From the NCBI RefSeq assembly GCF_020531915.1, contig NZ_JAJAVG010000004.1:248001-312000 (forward strand): a DNA stretch of 64,000 nt. The letters are read 5' to 3'. Positions 30,636-39,962 of the stretch are shown piece by piece. Numbering within the stretch: the first letter of the stretch is position 1; each line of letters opens with the position of its first letter. The translations under genes and the position numbers were made by a program. Source of the stretch: Methylovorus mays. GTDB lineage: Bacteria > Pseudomonadota > Gammaproteobacteria > Burkholderiales > Methylophilaceae. Below the pieces are notes generated by a model, which worked only from the letters and a program-made list of their open reading frames with translations, ran no database searches and was not told the DNA's origin.

Positions 30636-31585
30636 CATATTCCCGTATCGCCGGAACTGGCAGTTATCTGCCCGAGCGCATACTGACTAATGCAGAACTT
30701 GAGCGCATGGTCGACACCAGTGATGAGTGGATCGTGACGCGCACTGGCATACGCCAGCGCCACATTGCTGCTGAAGACCAGTTTACCAGTGACCTGGCTT
30801 ACCAAGCCGCATTGCGTGCCATCGAAGCTGCCGGTATTACCCATGAAGAAATCGATCTGCTGATTGTGGCAACCACGACACCGGATCGTGTGTTCCCGAG
30901 CACGGCCTGTCTGGTGCAGGCTCGTCTTGGGCTCGGGCCTTGCCCGGCATTTGATATTCAAGCCGTTTGTAGCGGATTTGTTTATGCCCTAGCGACAGCA
31001 GATAACTTTATCAAGTCGGGGGCCGCGAAAACAGCGTTGGTGATTGGTGCAGAAACCATGTCGCGCATTACCGACTGGACTGATCGCAGCAATTGCATTT
31101 TATGGGGTGACGGCGCAGGCGCCGTTATTCTCCAGGCTTCTGACGAGATGGGTATCCTGTCTACCCATCTGCATGCTGATGGCCAACATGCTCGATTGCT
31201 GAATGTGCCGACGGGTGTTTCTCAAAAAGAAGGCAGCAAGACCATCCACATGGAAGGTAATGCGGTTTTCAAAATGGCGGTCAATACCTTGGATGCCATC
31301 GTGGATGAAACATTGGAAGCCAACGGGCTGCAAAAGGCTGATGTTGACTGGCTGGTGCCGCACCAGGCAAATATCCGTATTCTCCAGTCCACTGCCAAAA
31401 AGCTCGGTATGGGCATGGAAAAGGTTGTTGTTACCGTTGATCGCCATGGCAATACTTCTGCCGCTTCCATTCCCCTGGCACTTGACGTGGCAGTGCGGGA
31501 TGGGCGAATCAAGCGTGGCGAAACCCTTCTGATGGAAGCCTTTGGTGGTGGATTCACCTGGGGTTCGGTATTGATGAAGTTCTAA
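30632..31585 (+). CDS. fabH: 3-oxoacyl-[ACP] synthase III
   Basis: A 317-residue condensing enzyme that starts fatty-acid synthesis from acetyl-CoA and malonyl-ACP. The Cys-His-Asn triad is visible: [13 protein letters not shown] (about residue 112), VPHQANIRI and [25 protein letters not shown] begins the protein. Confidence 0.97.
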   Translation: MTYSRIAGTGSYLPERILTNAELERMVDTSDEWIVTRTGIRQRHIAAEDQFTSDLAYQAALRAIEAAGITHEEIDLLIVATTTPDRVFPSTACLVQARLGLGPCPAFDIQAVCSGFVYALATADNFIKSGAAKTALVIGAETMSRITDWTDRSNCILWGDGAGAVILQASDEMGILSTHLHADGQHARLLNVPTGVSQKEGSKTIHMEGNAVFKMAVNTLDAIVDETLEANGLQKADVDWLVPHQANIRILQSTAKKLGMGMEKVVVTVDRHGNTSAASIPLALDVAVRDGRIKRGETLLMEAFGGGFTWGSVLMKF

Positions 31586-31607
31586 AAAATAACTCACAGA
31601 GATAGAT

Positions 31608-32537
31608 ATGACATTTGCATTTTTCTTCCCTGGTCAAGGTTCCCAATCCGTCGGCATGATGCAAGGCTTTGATGGTCTGGCCGTAATACGCGATACCTTT
31701 GTAGAGGCTTCCGATATTCTGGGGGAAGACTTCTGGAAAATGGCGGCTGAGCCAAATGACTTGCTCAATCAGACGGCGCACACTCAGCCGTTGATGCTGA
31801 CGGCCGGGGTGGCCACATGGCGTGCCTGGCAGGTTCAGCATGGTCAAGCGCCTGCCATCATGGCTGGCCATAGTCTTGGCGAATATACGGCCTTGGTTGC
31901 TGCCGATGCACTCAGTTTTGATGCGGCATTGCCATTAGTACGTTATCGCGCCGAGATGATGCAAAAAGCGGTTGCAGAAGGCGTGGGTGCGATGGCCGCA
32001 GTTCTGGGCTTGAGTGATGAGGATGTGCGTGCGGCTTGTTCCGAAGCGGCCCAAGACCAGGTCGTTGAAGCGGTTAATCTCAATTCTCCAGGTCAGGTTG
32101 TGATCGCTGGTCACCGTGCGGCTGTAGAGCGCGCCATGGAGTCAGCCAAAGCCAAGGGCGCCAAACGCGCGATTCTTCTGCCGGTCAGCGTGCCATCCCA
32201 TTGCGCTTTGATGCAGCCAGCAGCTGCTGAGCTGAAGAATTACCTGCAAGATGTCGCCATTAGCCCATCCCGTATTCCCGTCATCCACAATGCGGATGTT
32301 GAGTCGCATGACGATGTGGCCAAAATCAAGGATGCCTTGGTTCGTCAGTTATATAGCCCGGTTCGCTGGGTGGAAACCGTCCAGAAGATCAGCCAACAGG
32401 GCATCGGACAGAGTGCCGAGTGTGGACCAGGCAAAGTTCTTGCTGGCTTGGCCAAGCGTATTGTTCCCGAGTTGGCATGTGTTGCACTGATCAGCCAGAC
32501 CGCGATTGACGAAGCTCAATCTCAATTTAAATCATAA
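31608..32537 (+). CDS. fabD: Malonyl-CoA:ACP transacylase
   Basis: A 309-residue enzyme that loads malonyl onto ACP. FFPGQGSQSVGM stands at the N-terminus, the catalytic Ser is in GHSLGEYTAL (about residue 90), and SVPSHCALM carries the catalytic His. Confidence 0.97.
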   Translation: MTFAFFFPGQGSQSVGMMQGFDGLAVIRDTFVEASDILGEDFWKMAAEPNDLLNQTAHTQPLMLTAGVATWRAWQVQHGQAPAIMAGHSLGEYTALVAADALSFDAALPLVRYRAEMMQKAVAEGVGAMAAVLGLSDEDVRAACSEAAQDQVVEAVNLNSPGQVVIAGHRAAVERAMESAKAKGAKRAILLPVSVPSHCALMQPAAAELKNYLQDVAISPSRIPVIHNADVESHDDVAKIKDALVRQLYSPVRWVETVQKISQQGIGQSAECGPGKVLAGLAKRIVPELACVALISQTAIDEAQSQFKS

Positions 32538-32555
32538 TTTATTCAGGAGTCGCAG

Positions 32556-33296
32556 ATGCTTCAGGATCAAATCGCGCTAGTCACTGGCGCTAGCCGTGGT
32601 ATCGGTGCTGCCATTGCCCAGGCCTTGGGCCGCAATGGGGCCGTTGTTATTGGAACCGCTACCAGTGAAGCTGGTGCTGAGCAAATCACCCAAGCGCTGC
32701 AAGCAGCAGGCATTAAAGGGCAGGGGTTGGCGCTGGATGTGAATAACACCGAACAAATCGATGCGGTGATTGACCAGATTGCCAAGTCTTATGGCGACAT
32801 TGGCATTCTTGTGAATAATGCTGGCATTACTCGCGATACCTTATTGATGCGTATGAAGGAAGATGACTGGGATGCTGTTATCTCCACCAATCTTTCTTCC
32901 GTATATCGTCTCTCGCAAGCGGTGATGCGCCCGATGATGAAGGCTCGTCAAGGTCGCATCATCAGTATTTCATCTATCGTGGGACACACTGGCAATGCCG
33001 GTCAAGTGAACTATGCTGCCGCCAAAGCTGGCGTCAGTGGCTTTACCAAATCACTGGCCGCCGAGCTCGGTAGTCGTGGCGTTACCGTCAATTGTGTTGC
33101 TCCGGGCTTCATCGATACCGACATGACACGTGAACTCCCCGAAAAAGTGCGGGATGATTTGCTGGCCAAGATTCCCTTGGGCAAGCTGGGCCATGTGGAT
33201 GATATTGCGGCGGCGGTTGTGTTTTTAGCTTCTCCATCAGCGGCTTATATTACGGGCGAAACCTTGCACGTGAATGGTGGCATGTACATGGCGTGA
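32556..33296 (+). CDS. fabG: 3-oxoacyl-[ACP] reductase
   Basis: A 246-residue SDR that reduces ketoacyl-ACP with NADPH. TGASRGIGAAIA is the cofactor loop, NNAGITRD follows, and the catalytic Ser and YAAAK are in SSIVGHTGNAGQVNYAAAK. The C-terminus (TGETLHVNGGMYM) is standard FabG. It sits between fabD and acpP. Confidence 0.97.
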   Translation: MLQDQIALVTGASRGIGAAIAQALGRNGAVVIGTATSEAGAEQITQALQAAGIKGQGLALDVNNTEQIDAVIDQIAKSYGDIGILVNNAGITRDTLLMRMKEDDWDAVISTNLSSVYRLSQAVMRPMMKARQGRIISISSIVGHTGNAGQVNYAAAKAGVSGFTKSLAAELGSRGVTVNCVAPGFIDTDMTRELPEKVRDDLLAKIPLGKLGHVDDIAAAVVFLASPSAAYITGETLHVNGGMYMA

Positions 33297-33325
33297 TCGC
33301 CAGGTTTTTTGTATCAAGCAGTTTT

Positions 33326-33361
33326 TTGAATTCCTCGGGACTTTTGCTAGAATAGCCCGAG
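33326..33361 (+). promoter_or_regulatory. acpP promoter overlapped by an inverted repeat
   Basis: TTGAAT (33326-33331) and TAGAAT (33348-33353) have a 16-bp spacer. CTCGGG (33334-33339) and CCCGAG (33356-33361) flank the -10 box, as an operator or a 5' hairpin might. Confidence 0.55.
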
Positions 33362-33398
33362 CTTTTGTAAGCAACATAAACTTGAAAGGGGTATTTAG

Positions 33399-33635
33399 AT
33401 GTCTGACATCGAACAACGCGTTAAAAAGATCGTTTCTGAGCAATTGGGTGCAAATGAAGCTGATGTAAAGAATGAGTCTTCCTTTGTAGATGACCTGGGT
33501 GCTGATTCGCTCGACACCGTTGAACTCGTGATGGCACTTGAAGAAGAATTTGATTGTGAAATTCCTGATGAAGAAGCAGAGAAGATCACAACCGTTCAGC
33601 AAGCGATTGACTACGTCAGCGCCAACCTCAAGTAA
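33399..33635 (+). CDS. acpP: Acyl carrier protein
   Basis: A 78-residue acidic four-helix protein. The phosphopantetheine Ser is in [19 protein letters not shown] (residue about 37). It carries growing acyl chains for every neighbouring Fab enzyme and for LpxA/LpxD. A separate promoter in front of it is consistent with its high expected level. Confidence 0.98.
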   Translation: MSDIEQRVKKIVSEQLGANEADVKNESSFVDDLGADSLDTVELVMALEEEFDCEIPDEEAEKITTVQQAIDYVSANLK

Positions 33636-33670
33636 TTTCCCCCATCCATTCTTAATTTCTGGAGTTGCTT

Positions 33671-34918
33671 TTGTCCAAGCACAATCTGCAGAAGCGCAGA
33701 GTTGTCGTGACTGGCCTGGGCGTCGTATCACCGGTTGGTGTCGGTGTTCAGGCGTCCTGGTCTGATCTACTGGCCGGGAAATCCGGCATCACCAGAATCA
33801 CCAAGTTCGATCCTAGCCCCTTCGCCTCGCAAATTGCAGGCGAGGTCAAAGGATTCGATGTCTCCCAGTACTTGCCTGCCAAGGAAGCTCGCCGTATGGA
33901 TACCTTTATCCAGTACGGCATGGCAGCGGGTATTGAGGCAGTGCGTGATTCGGGTATTGAAGTGACTGAAGAAAATGCCGAACGTATCGGCGTTTCGATT
34001 GGTTCCGGTATCGGCGGCTTGCAGCTTATTGAAGAGACGGATGAGACGTTCCACGCATCCGGTCCAAGAAAAATTTCGCCGTTCTTTATTCCCGGCACCA
34101 TTATCAACATGATTTCCGGCAATCTGTCCATCATGTACGGCTTTAAGGGCCCGAATGTGGCGATTGTGACGGCCTGTACCACAGGCACGCACTCTATCGG
34201 TGATGCTGCCCGCATGATCGAATACGGTGATGCAGATGTCATGATTGCAGGTGGTGCAGAAGCGGCCATTACGCAACTGGGCGTAGGTGGTTTTGCCGCT
34301 GCCCGCGCATTGTCTACGCGCAATGACGACCCTGCGACGGCTAGCCGTCCATGGGATCGTGATCGTGATGGCTTCGTCATCGGCGAAGGCGCTGGCGTCA
34401 TGGTGCTGGAAGAGTACGAATCTGCCAAGAAACGCGGCGCCAAGATCTATGCGGAGTTGGTAGGCTACGGAATGAGTGCCGATGCGTATCATATGACTGC
34501 GCCAAATATGGATGGTCCGCGTCGTTCCATGCGTAATGCATTGAATAATGCTGGCGTAAACCCGGATCAGGTGCAATTCATTAACGCACACGGTACCTCT
34601 ACTCCGCTGGGTGATACCAACGAAACCAATGCGATCAAAGCCGCATTTGGTGACCATGCAAAGAGTCTGGTGGTGAACTCCACCAAGTCGATGACAGGTC
34701 ACTTGCTGGGCGGGGCGGGCGGTCTGGAGTCGGTATTTACGGTTCTTTCCATCCATCATCAGGTATCGCCTCCCACCATCAATATATTCAATCAGGATCC
34801 TGAATGTGATCTCGATTATTGCGCCAATGAGGCGCGTGATCTGAAGATTGATGTTGCGCTGAAAAACAACTTCGGCTTCGGTGGTACCAACGGCTCCCTG
34901 GTGTTTGCCAAAATCTGA
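33671..34918 (+). CDS. fabF: 3-oxoacyl-[ACP] synthase II (TTG start)
   Basis: A 415-residue elongating condensing enzyme. The active-site Cys is in [11 protein letters not shown], one His in [11 protein letters not shown], and the second in [13 protein letters not shown]. The family start [10 protein letters not shown] is reached from a TTG at 33671 with CTGGAG six bases upstream; another TTG two codons earlier overlaps that site. No ATG is available. It closes the fab operon. Confidence 0.95.
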   Translation: MSKHNLQKRRVVVTGLGVVSPVGVGVQASWSDLLAGKSGITRITKFDPSPFASQIAGEVKGFDVSQYLPAKEARRMDTFIQYGMAAGIEAVRDSGIEVTEENAERIGVSIGSGIGGLQLIEETDETFHASGPRKISPFFIPGTIINMISGNLSIMYGFKGPNVAIVTACTTGTHSIGDAARMIEYGDADVMIAGGAEAAITQLGVGGFAAARALSTRNDDPATASRPWDRDRDGFVIGEGAGVMVLEEYESAKKRGAKIYAELVGYGMSADAYHMTAPNMDGPRRSMRNALNNAGVNPDQVQFINAHGTSTPLGDTNETNAIKAAFGDHAKSLVVNSTKSMTGHLLGGAGGLESVFTVLSIHHQVSPPTINIFNQDPECDLDYCANEARDLKIDVALKNNFGFGGTNGSLVFAKI

Positions 34919-34945
34919 TCTCACGATCAGTCTTGTATTATGCTC

Positions 34946-34982
34946 AAAACTGTGCATGGCCTTGATGGTTATGCACAGTTTT
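34946..34982 (+). terminator. Terminator hairpin after fabF
   Basis: Perfect 12-bp arms AAAACTGTGCAT and ATGCACAGTTTT with a 13-nt loop. The right arm ends in TTTT and then GTTGCATTT. Confidence 0.75.
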
Positions 34983-35055
34983 GTTGCATTTGACAGGTCG
35001 ATGACACAACGCAATACTTGAGATCGCTTTATTTTTTCAAGTTATTGATTTTTAT

Positions 35056-35072
35056 CACAAAATTATTTTGTG
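35056..35072. promoter_or_regulatory. 17-bp AT-rich palindrome
   Basis: CACAAAAT-T-ATTTTGTG is a perfect inverted repeat with a one-base centre. It could be a regulator binding site for the pabC operon; no regulator can be assigned. Confidence 0.4.
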
Positions 35073-35124
35073 CTCTTTTTGAGGCAAAATCAAAAAATCC
35101 AATGCCTAGCAGGACTTAGCGGCA

Positions 35125-35170
35125 TTATCCAGCAATCTTCCACAAATCTATCCACAGCTTTTGTGGATGC
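35125..35170. promoter_or_regulatory. Cluster of DnaA-box-like sequences
   Basis: Against TTATCCACA: TTATCCAGC (35125, 7 of 9), TCTTCCACA (35136, 7 of 9), CTATCCACA (35148, 8 of 9) and, inverted, GCATCCACA (35162-35170, 7 of 9). The last two form ATCCACA-GCTTT-TGTGGAT. They lie about 70-115 bp before pabC. Confidence 0.4.
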
Positions 35171-35239
35171 AAGACTCCTTTGTAATGACGTCAACATGCT
35201 TTAGGATAACGGTGTTTTTAACGAGCACATGAGCGCCCG

Positions 35240-36073
35240 ATGACGTATCCCTTGCCGGCATTGGTAAATGGTCGGCCCGACGCATTGATATCGCCTGCAG
35301 AGCGCGGTCTGGCTTATGGCGATGGCGTATTTCGGACCTTGCCCGTTATTCAGGGCAAGCCCCAGGTATGGCCTTTGCATTACGCCAAGCTGAATGGGGA
35401 CTGCTGCCGATTAAGCCTGGCTTGCCCGTCCGCTGCTGCGTTGCTGGAGGATATTCAGCAACTTTATGCAGATCAGGGAACGGGTGTTGCGAAAATCATC
35501 ATCACGCGTGGGGCAGGGGGGCGAGGCTATGCCATCAGCCCCGAGGTGCAATCCACCCGCATCGTCATGCGAACAGCCATGCCCGATTACCCGTCGCAGT
35601 ATGGACAAACCGGAGTTCATTTGACGCTATGCAACTTGCGCTTGGCCCACCAGCCAAGACTGGCTGGCATCAAGCATCTCAATCGGCTGGAAAATGTACT
35701 GGCGCGCATGGAATGGCAGGATCCGGATATCTTTGATGGACTATTGCTCGATCAACAGGGATCTGTGATTGAAGGCACCATGTCCAACATTCTGCTTCGA
35801 TTTGATGCCCGCTTGCTGACGCCAGATTTAAAGAACTGTGGTGTGGAAGGCGTTACGCGCGATCGCATTTTGAAGCTGGCGCCGGCCCTTGGTCTGCAAG
35901 CAGATATATCAGATATATCGCTGGATCAACTCATGCAGGCGGACGAGGTTATTCTTTGCAACAGCCTGTTTGGAGCATGGCAAGTGGCCAGCTTTAATGG
36001 AAAAACCTGGCAGTCTCAGCCGCTGGCGGAGCAGTTACGCAATTTATTGCAGGAACAACATGAAATTGATTAG
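35240..36073 (+). CDS. pabC: Aminodeoxychorismate lyase
   Basis: A 277-residue PLP enzyme of fold type IV that makes 4-aminobenzoate for folate. GLAYGDGVFRT near the N-terminus, the PLP lysine in GIKHLNRLENVLA (about 143) and EGTMSNI are typical. It is very close to branched-chain aminotransferase and D-amino-acid transaminase; the operon with mltG, tmk and holB supports PabC. It overlaps mltG by 14 bp. Confidence 0.92.
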   Translation: MTYPLPALVNGRPDALISPAERGLAYGDGVFRTLPVIQGKPQVWPLHYAKLNGDCCRLSLACPSAAALLEDIQQLYADQGTGVAKIIITRGAGGRGYAISPEVQSTRIVMRTAMPDYPSQYGQTGVHLTLCNLRLAHQPRLAGIKHLNRLENVLARMEWQDPDIFDGLLLDQQGSVIEGTMSNILLRFDARLLTPDLKNCGVEGVTRDRILKLAPALGLQADISDISLDQLMQADEVILCNSLFGAWQVASFNGKTWQSQPLAEQLRNLLQEQHEID

Positions 36074-37064
36074 GAATTTACTGCTACTGGCAAGTCTGGT
36101 GTTGCTGGTGGCAGGCGCATGGCTGTACTTCTACAGTACGACCCCGCTGGAGGCGCGCACGACGACAGAGGATGTGTCGTTAAAGGCTGGCAGCAGCTTA
36201 CGCAGCGTTGGCCAGCAGCTGGTTCAGCAGGGTGTGTTGCCGGAGCCTTGGAGTTTTGAAGTATTGGTGCGCCTGTTTGGCAAGGCCAGCGAGATTAAGG
36301 CAGGAAATTATCAGATCGCGGCGGGTACCACGCCTTATCAATTGCTGGTTACCCTGACGAATGGCAATACCACACAGGCCAGCATCACCTTTATTGAGGG
36401 ATGGACCTTTCAGCAAATGCGGGCCGCGCTGAATACGCATGAGTCAGTACGCCACATGACCATGGCATTTACCGACCAGCAGATATTGGCCGAGGTCGGA
36501 GCCACCGAAGAAATGGCTGAAGGTTTATTCTTTCCGGATACCTATTACTTCACGCCGCAATCAAGTGATAAGGATATCCTGAAGCGTGCTTACACTACCA
36601 TGCAGCAAAAGCTTGCAGCAGCCTGGGTTGGACGAGATGCTGGTTTGCCTTACGCAAGCCCATATCAGGCCTTGATCATGGCTTCCATTATTGAAAAAGA
36701 AACCGGACGCGCCAGTGAGCGGCCGCAGATCGCGGGCGTGTTTCTCAACCGCCTGCGCCTTGGCATGCGATTGCAAACCGACCCGACCGTGATTTATGGG
36801 GTAGGAGAACGGTTTGACGGCAATCTGCGCAAAAAAGACCTGCTCATGGATACCCCATACAACACCTATACACGTGCAGGTCTGCCACCAACGCCTATTG
36901 CCATGCCTGGGCTGGGCGCGATTGAAGCCGCGTTACACCCCATGAAAACGCGCGCGTTGTATTTCGTCGGCAAGGGGGATGGCAGCCATGCCTTTTCCTC
37001 CACCTTGGCGGAACACAACCGTGCAGTCGTGCAGTATCAATTGAGGCCTAATCGTGCGCGGTAA
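36060..37064 (+). CDS. mltG: Endolytic murein transglycosylase MltG
   Basis: A 334-residue inner-membrane enzyme that cuts nascent glycan strands. One N-terminal membrane segment (LLLLASLVLLVAGAWLYFY) is followed by a LysM-like region and the YceG catalytic domain. The catalytic Glu is in MASIIEKETG, and GMRLQTDPTVIYG follows. The ATG lies inside the end of pabC, and the 3' end overlaps tmk by 11 bp, so translation is coupled. Confidence 0.95.
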   Translation: MKLIRNLLLLASLVLLVAGAWLYFYSTTPLEARTTTEDVSLKAGSSLRSVGQQLVQQGVLPEPWSFEVLVRLFGKASEIKAGNYQIAAGTTPYQLLVTLTNGNTTQASITFIEGWTFQQMRAALNTHESVRHMTMAFTDQQILAEVGATEEMAEGLFFPDTYYFTPQSSDKDILKRAYTTMQQKLAAAWVGRDAGLPYASPYQALIMASIIEKETGRASERPQIAGVFLNRLRLGMRLQTDPTVIYGVGERFDGNLRKKDLLMDTPYNTYTRAGLPPTPIAMPGLGAIEAALHPMKTRALYFVGKGDGSHAFSSTLAEHNRAVVQYQLRPNRAR

Positions 37065-37659
37065 ATTCATCACACTCGAAGGCATGGATGGTGCGGGAAA
37101 GAGCACACACATTCCGGATATCCTGGCGCAATTGCAGGCGCGTGGCGTGGAGGTGGTGTCCACTCGCGAGCCGGGCGGTACAGTTCTTGGCGAGCAGCTT
37201 CGTGAAGTGCTGCTACATACCCCCATGGCGGCCGAAACCGAAAGTCTGCTCATGTTTGCAGCGCGTCAGGAGCATCTATCCACGGTGATTCTACCAGCGC
37301 TGGAACGCGGCGCTTATGTCTTGTCCGATCGCTTTACCGATGCCTCGTTTGCTTATCAGCATGGTGGCAGAGGGCTGGCCGCCGAACGCATTGCCCAGCT
37401 TGAGCAATGGGTGCAACAAGGGCTACAGCCTGACTTGACCTTGCTGTTTGATGTGCCGGTAGAGGTCAGTGTGCAAAGGCTGGCTGCTGCTCGTACGCCG
37501 GATAAGTTTGAACGCGAATCTGCTGATTTTTTTCGGCGCATTCGTACTGCCTATCTGGCGCGTGCGCAGCAGTTTCCTGCGCGTTTCCGCATTATTGATT
37601 CCAATCAGCCGCTGGATCAGGTAAAACTGGCTGTCAGTGCTGCACTGCGTGAACTATGA
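37054..37659 (+). CDS. tmk: Thymidylate kinase (GTG start)
   Basis: A 201-residue P-loop kinase converting dTMP to dTDP. GMDGAGKST binds ATP, TREPGGT and DRFTDASFAYQHGGRGL bind substrate, and the LID region follows. It begins with GTG at 37054, inside mltG, which gives the expected start RGKFITLEGMDG. It overlaps holB by 4 bp. Confidence 0.97.
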   Translation: MRGKFITLEGMDGAGKSTHIPDILAQLQARGVEVVSTREPGGTVLGEQLREVLLHTPMAAETESLLMFAARQEHLSTVILPALERGAYVLSDRFTDASFAYQHGGRGLAAERIAQLEQWVQQGLQPDLTLLFDVPVEVSVQRLAAARTPDKFERESADFFRRIRTAYLARAQQFPARFRIIDSNQPLDQVKLAVSAALREL

Positions 37660-38675
37660 GCCAGGAGTCCATGATTTTTCCTTGGCAGCACGCTGTATGG
37701 GCAGGCTTGATCGCCCAGAAGAAAACCTTGCCACATGCCATGCTGCTGAGAGGTCCTGCAGGCATAGGCAAACTTCAGTTCGCGCAAGCGCTGAGCAAGG
37801 CCTTGTTGTGTCAACAGCCAAAAGCGGATGGGCATGCCTGTGGCGTTTGTGCCAGTTGCGGTTGGTTTGCCCAAGGCAGTCACCCTGATTTTCGCCTGCT
37901 GGCGCCTGAGCAGGATCAAACCGATGAGGATGCGCCAGCACCTGCCAAGACCACCGCCAAAAAAACACAGATATCTGTTGCTCAGGTGCGCGAGCTGGGT
38001 GGATTCCTCGAGTTATCCAGCCATCATAACGATGGTGTGCGCATCGCGCTGATATGTCCGGCGGAGGGCCTGAATGTGGCTTCTGCCAATGCCCTACTTA
38101 AAATGCTGGAAGAGCCGCCACCCGGCGTGATTTTCCTGTTGGTGGCCCATCAGCCGCAACGCTTGTTACCGACCATCACCAGCCGTTGCCGCAAAGTGGA
38201 TATGCCGGTGCCGGACATGCAAGGGGCATTAGCCTGGCTCAGCGAGCAGGGCGTGGAGCAGGCGGAGCTCAGGCTGGCCTATGCCGGTGGTTCCCCCATG
38301 GCCGCACGCGACCAGGCGGAAAGCAAGCCGCTGGAGCTGATACTAGGGCAACTGGCTCGCGGGGCTGGTGCCGATGCTCATTCGCTGGCGACCATGCTCA
38401 ATGCCCTCGGGATGGCGGAAGCCATGCGTGTGCTGCAAAAGTGGCTTTATGACTTGCTTGCCTGCCGGTTTGCCGTGCAGGCCCGATACCACCTCTTGCA
38501 CAATGCCGCTTTGCAAGCCTTGGCCAAAAGCGTAGACTTGGCTCAAATGCTTGAATTACAGCGTAAACTTGACGATGCTTACCGCAGTGCGACGCATCCA
38601 TTGAACAACGAACTGCAACTGGAAAGCCTGATGTTGCAGTATGTGCAGTTATTTTCCGTCAAAACCAGAACATGA
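37656..38675 (+). CDS. holB: DNA polymerase III delta' subunit
   Basis: A 339-residue clamp-loader subunit. The P-loop is altered to RGPAGIGKLQFA, as usual for the non-hydrolysing delta' subunit, and a zinc module with four Cys (LCQQPKADGHACGVCASCG) is present. NALLKMLEEPP and TITSRC (sensor region) follow. A Pro/Ala/Lys-rich insert (DEDAPAPAKTTAKK) precedes ISVAQVREL. ATGA overlaps join it to tmk and to the PilZ gene. Confidence 0.95.
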   Translation: MSQESMIFPWQHAVWAGLIAQKKTLPHAMLLRGPAGIGKLQFAQALSKALLCQQPKADGHACGVCASCGWFAQGSHPDFRLLAPEQDQTDEDAPAPAKTTAKKTQISVAQVRELGGFLELSSHHNDGVRIALICPAEGLNVASANALLKMLEEPPPGVIFLLVAHQPQRLLPTITSRCRKVDMPVPDMQGALAWLSEQGVEQAELRLAYAGGSPMAARDQAESKPLELILGQLARGAGADAHSLATMLNALGMAEAMRVLQKWLYDLLACRFAVQARYHLLHNAALQALAKSVDLAQMLELQRKLDDAYRSATHPLNNELQLESLMLQYVQLFSVKTRT

Positions 38676-39052
38676 GTACTAGCGCGCTTCCCAATGAACC
38701 CTTGATAAGCCCCCCAGCCAAGCCGGGAGTATTGTCACTGGCCATCAAGGAAAAGGCAGCGCTCTACGCTTCGTATATGCCGTTCATCAAGGGTGGCGGG
38801 TTGTTCATTCCTACCAATAAACCTTATCGCATAGGCGATGAAGTTTTCATGCTGCTCAGCCTGCTGGATGATCCTGTCAAGCTGAAAGTCGTGGGCCATG
38901 TTGTGTGGATTACGCCGGTGACGCAAGGCAGCCGCCCGCAGGGTATTGGTGTCCGCTTCAGTGAAAAAGATGGCGGGGTCGAGGTCAAGAACAAGATCGA
39001 AGGCTTGCTGGGTGGCGCCATGAAGTCCCCGCGGCCGACTTACACCATGTAG
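38672..39052 (+). CDS. PilZ domain protein
   Basis: A 126-residue PilZ-fold protein of the short type that often follows holB in beta- and gammaproteobacteria and includes PilZ of type IV pili. GLFIPTNKPYRIGDEVFMLLSL and GIGVRFSE mark the fold. The RxxxR c-di-GMP motif is not evident, so, like P. aeruginosa PilZ, it may not bind the nucleotide. It overlaps holB by 4 bp. Confidence 0.87.
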   Translation: MSTSALPNEPLISPPAKPGVLSLAIKEKAALYASYMPFIKGGGLFIPTNKPYRIGDEVFMLLSLLDDPVKLKVVGHVVWITPVTQGSRPQGIGVRFSEKDGGVEVKNKIEGLLGGAMKSPRPTYTM

Positions 39053-39079
39053 CGATACCCCAGATCCCAATGGGTATCG
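39053..39079 (+). terminator. Hairpin immediately after the PilZ gene
   Basis: CGATACCC and GGGTATCG form a perfect 8-bp stem with an 11-nt loop, starting at the first base after the stop codon. No T run follows, so it may protect the mRNA 3' end and not terminate. Confidence 0.45.
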
Positions 39080-39185
39080 AATGCTGCTTCCCATGCGTTC
39101 GATGTTAAGTTGTCGCTATTCAAGTTACTGTTTTACTACATATTGTCGTTAACCCGGTTTGCTGCCGTTATTGTGAATACTCTCC

Positions 39186-39962
39186 ATGCTTGTCGATTCC
39201 CACTGCCATATCAATTTTCCTGACCTTGCCAGCAATATGCCTGCATTGCGTGCGGCCATGGCTGAAAATGCGGTTGGCCATGCCCTGTGCGTTTCCGTTA
39301 CCTTGAAAGATTTTCCCGCGGTGCTGGCGGTCGCCGAAGCCCATGACAATATCTTCGCCTCGGTGGGGGTGCACCCGGACTATGAAGACGAGCCGTTTTT
39401 CACGGCAGATGATCTTGTCAGGCTGGCGCAACATCCCAAGGTGATTGCCATTGGCGAGACCGGACTGGATTACTTTCGCCTCACCGGCGATCTTGATTGG
39501 CAGCGTGAACGCTTCCGTACTCATATCCGTGCGGCCATTGCAGCGGACAGGCCGTTGATCATTCATACGCGGTCTGCGGCTGAAGACACCATACGCATCA
39601 TGCGGGAAGAAGGCGCTGAGCGGATTGGCGGCGTCATGCATTGCTTTACGGAAAGCCTGGAAGTGGCAGAGCAGGCCATGGCACTGGGCTTTTACATTTC
39701 CTTCTCCGGCATCGTGACGTTCAAGAATGCTGGCGCGCTGAAAGAAGTTGCGCGGCAGATTCCGCTTGATCGTGTGCTGGTAGAGACCGATTCCCCTTAC
39801 CTCGCGCCTATCCCGTTTCGTGGCAAAACCAATCAACCTGCCTATGTAAAGCATGTGGCAGAGGAGGTGGCACGTCTGCGAGGCATCTCGCTGGAGGCGT
39901 TATCCGAAGCCACCACCCGCAATTTTTTCACATTATTCAGGCAGGCGCGTCCATGCAGCTAA
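39186..39962 (+). CDS. TatD family metal-dependent hydrolase (YcfH type)
   Basis: A 258-residue TIM-barrel hydrolase. DSHCHI carries the first metal His pair, GVHPDYED and GETGLDYFR follow, and IHTRSA, HCFTES and ETDSPYLAP complete the site. Family members are Mg-dependent DNases or quality-control hydrolases. The gene follows holB-pilZ as ycfH does in many genomes, after a 133-bp gap. It overlaps the next gene by 10 bp. Confidence 0.9.
   Translation: MLVDSHCHINFPDLASNMPALRAAMAENAVGHALCVSVTLKDFPAVLAVAEAHDNIFASVGVHPDYEDEPFFTADDLVRLAQHPKVIAIGETGLDYFRLTGDLDWQRERFRTHIRAAIAADRPLIIHTRSAAEDTIRIMREEGAERIGGVMHCFTESLEVAEQAMALGFYISFSGIVTFKNAGALKEVARQIPLDRVLVETDSPYLAPIPFRGKTNQPAYVKHVAEEVARLRGISLEALSEATTRNFFTLFRQARPCS

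Larger units (their letters stand above)
34919..35239 (+). other. AT-rich 321-bp intergenic region between fabF and pabC
   Basis: No gene fits here. It holds the fab-operon terminator, a 17-bp AT-rich palindrome, and a group of DnaA-box-like sequences just upstream of the pabC-mltG-tmk-holB operon. Local composition is clearly more AT-rich than the flanking genes, especially 35025-35105. Confidence 0.7.

Noticed and set aside
33767-35014. 415-codon open frame antisense to fabF
   Set aside because: It is the shadow of fabF, which is complete and conserved; the antisense peptide has no recognisable domain.
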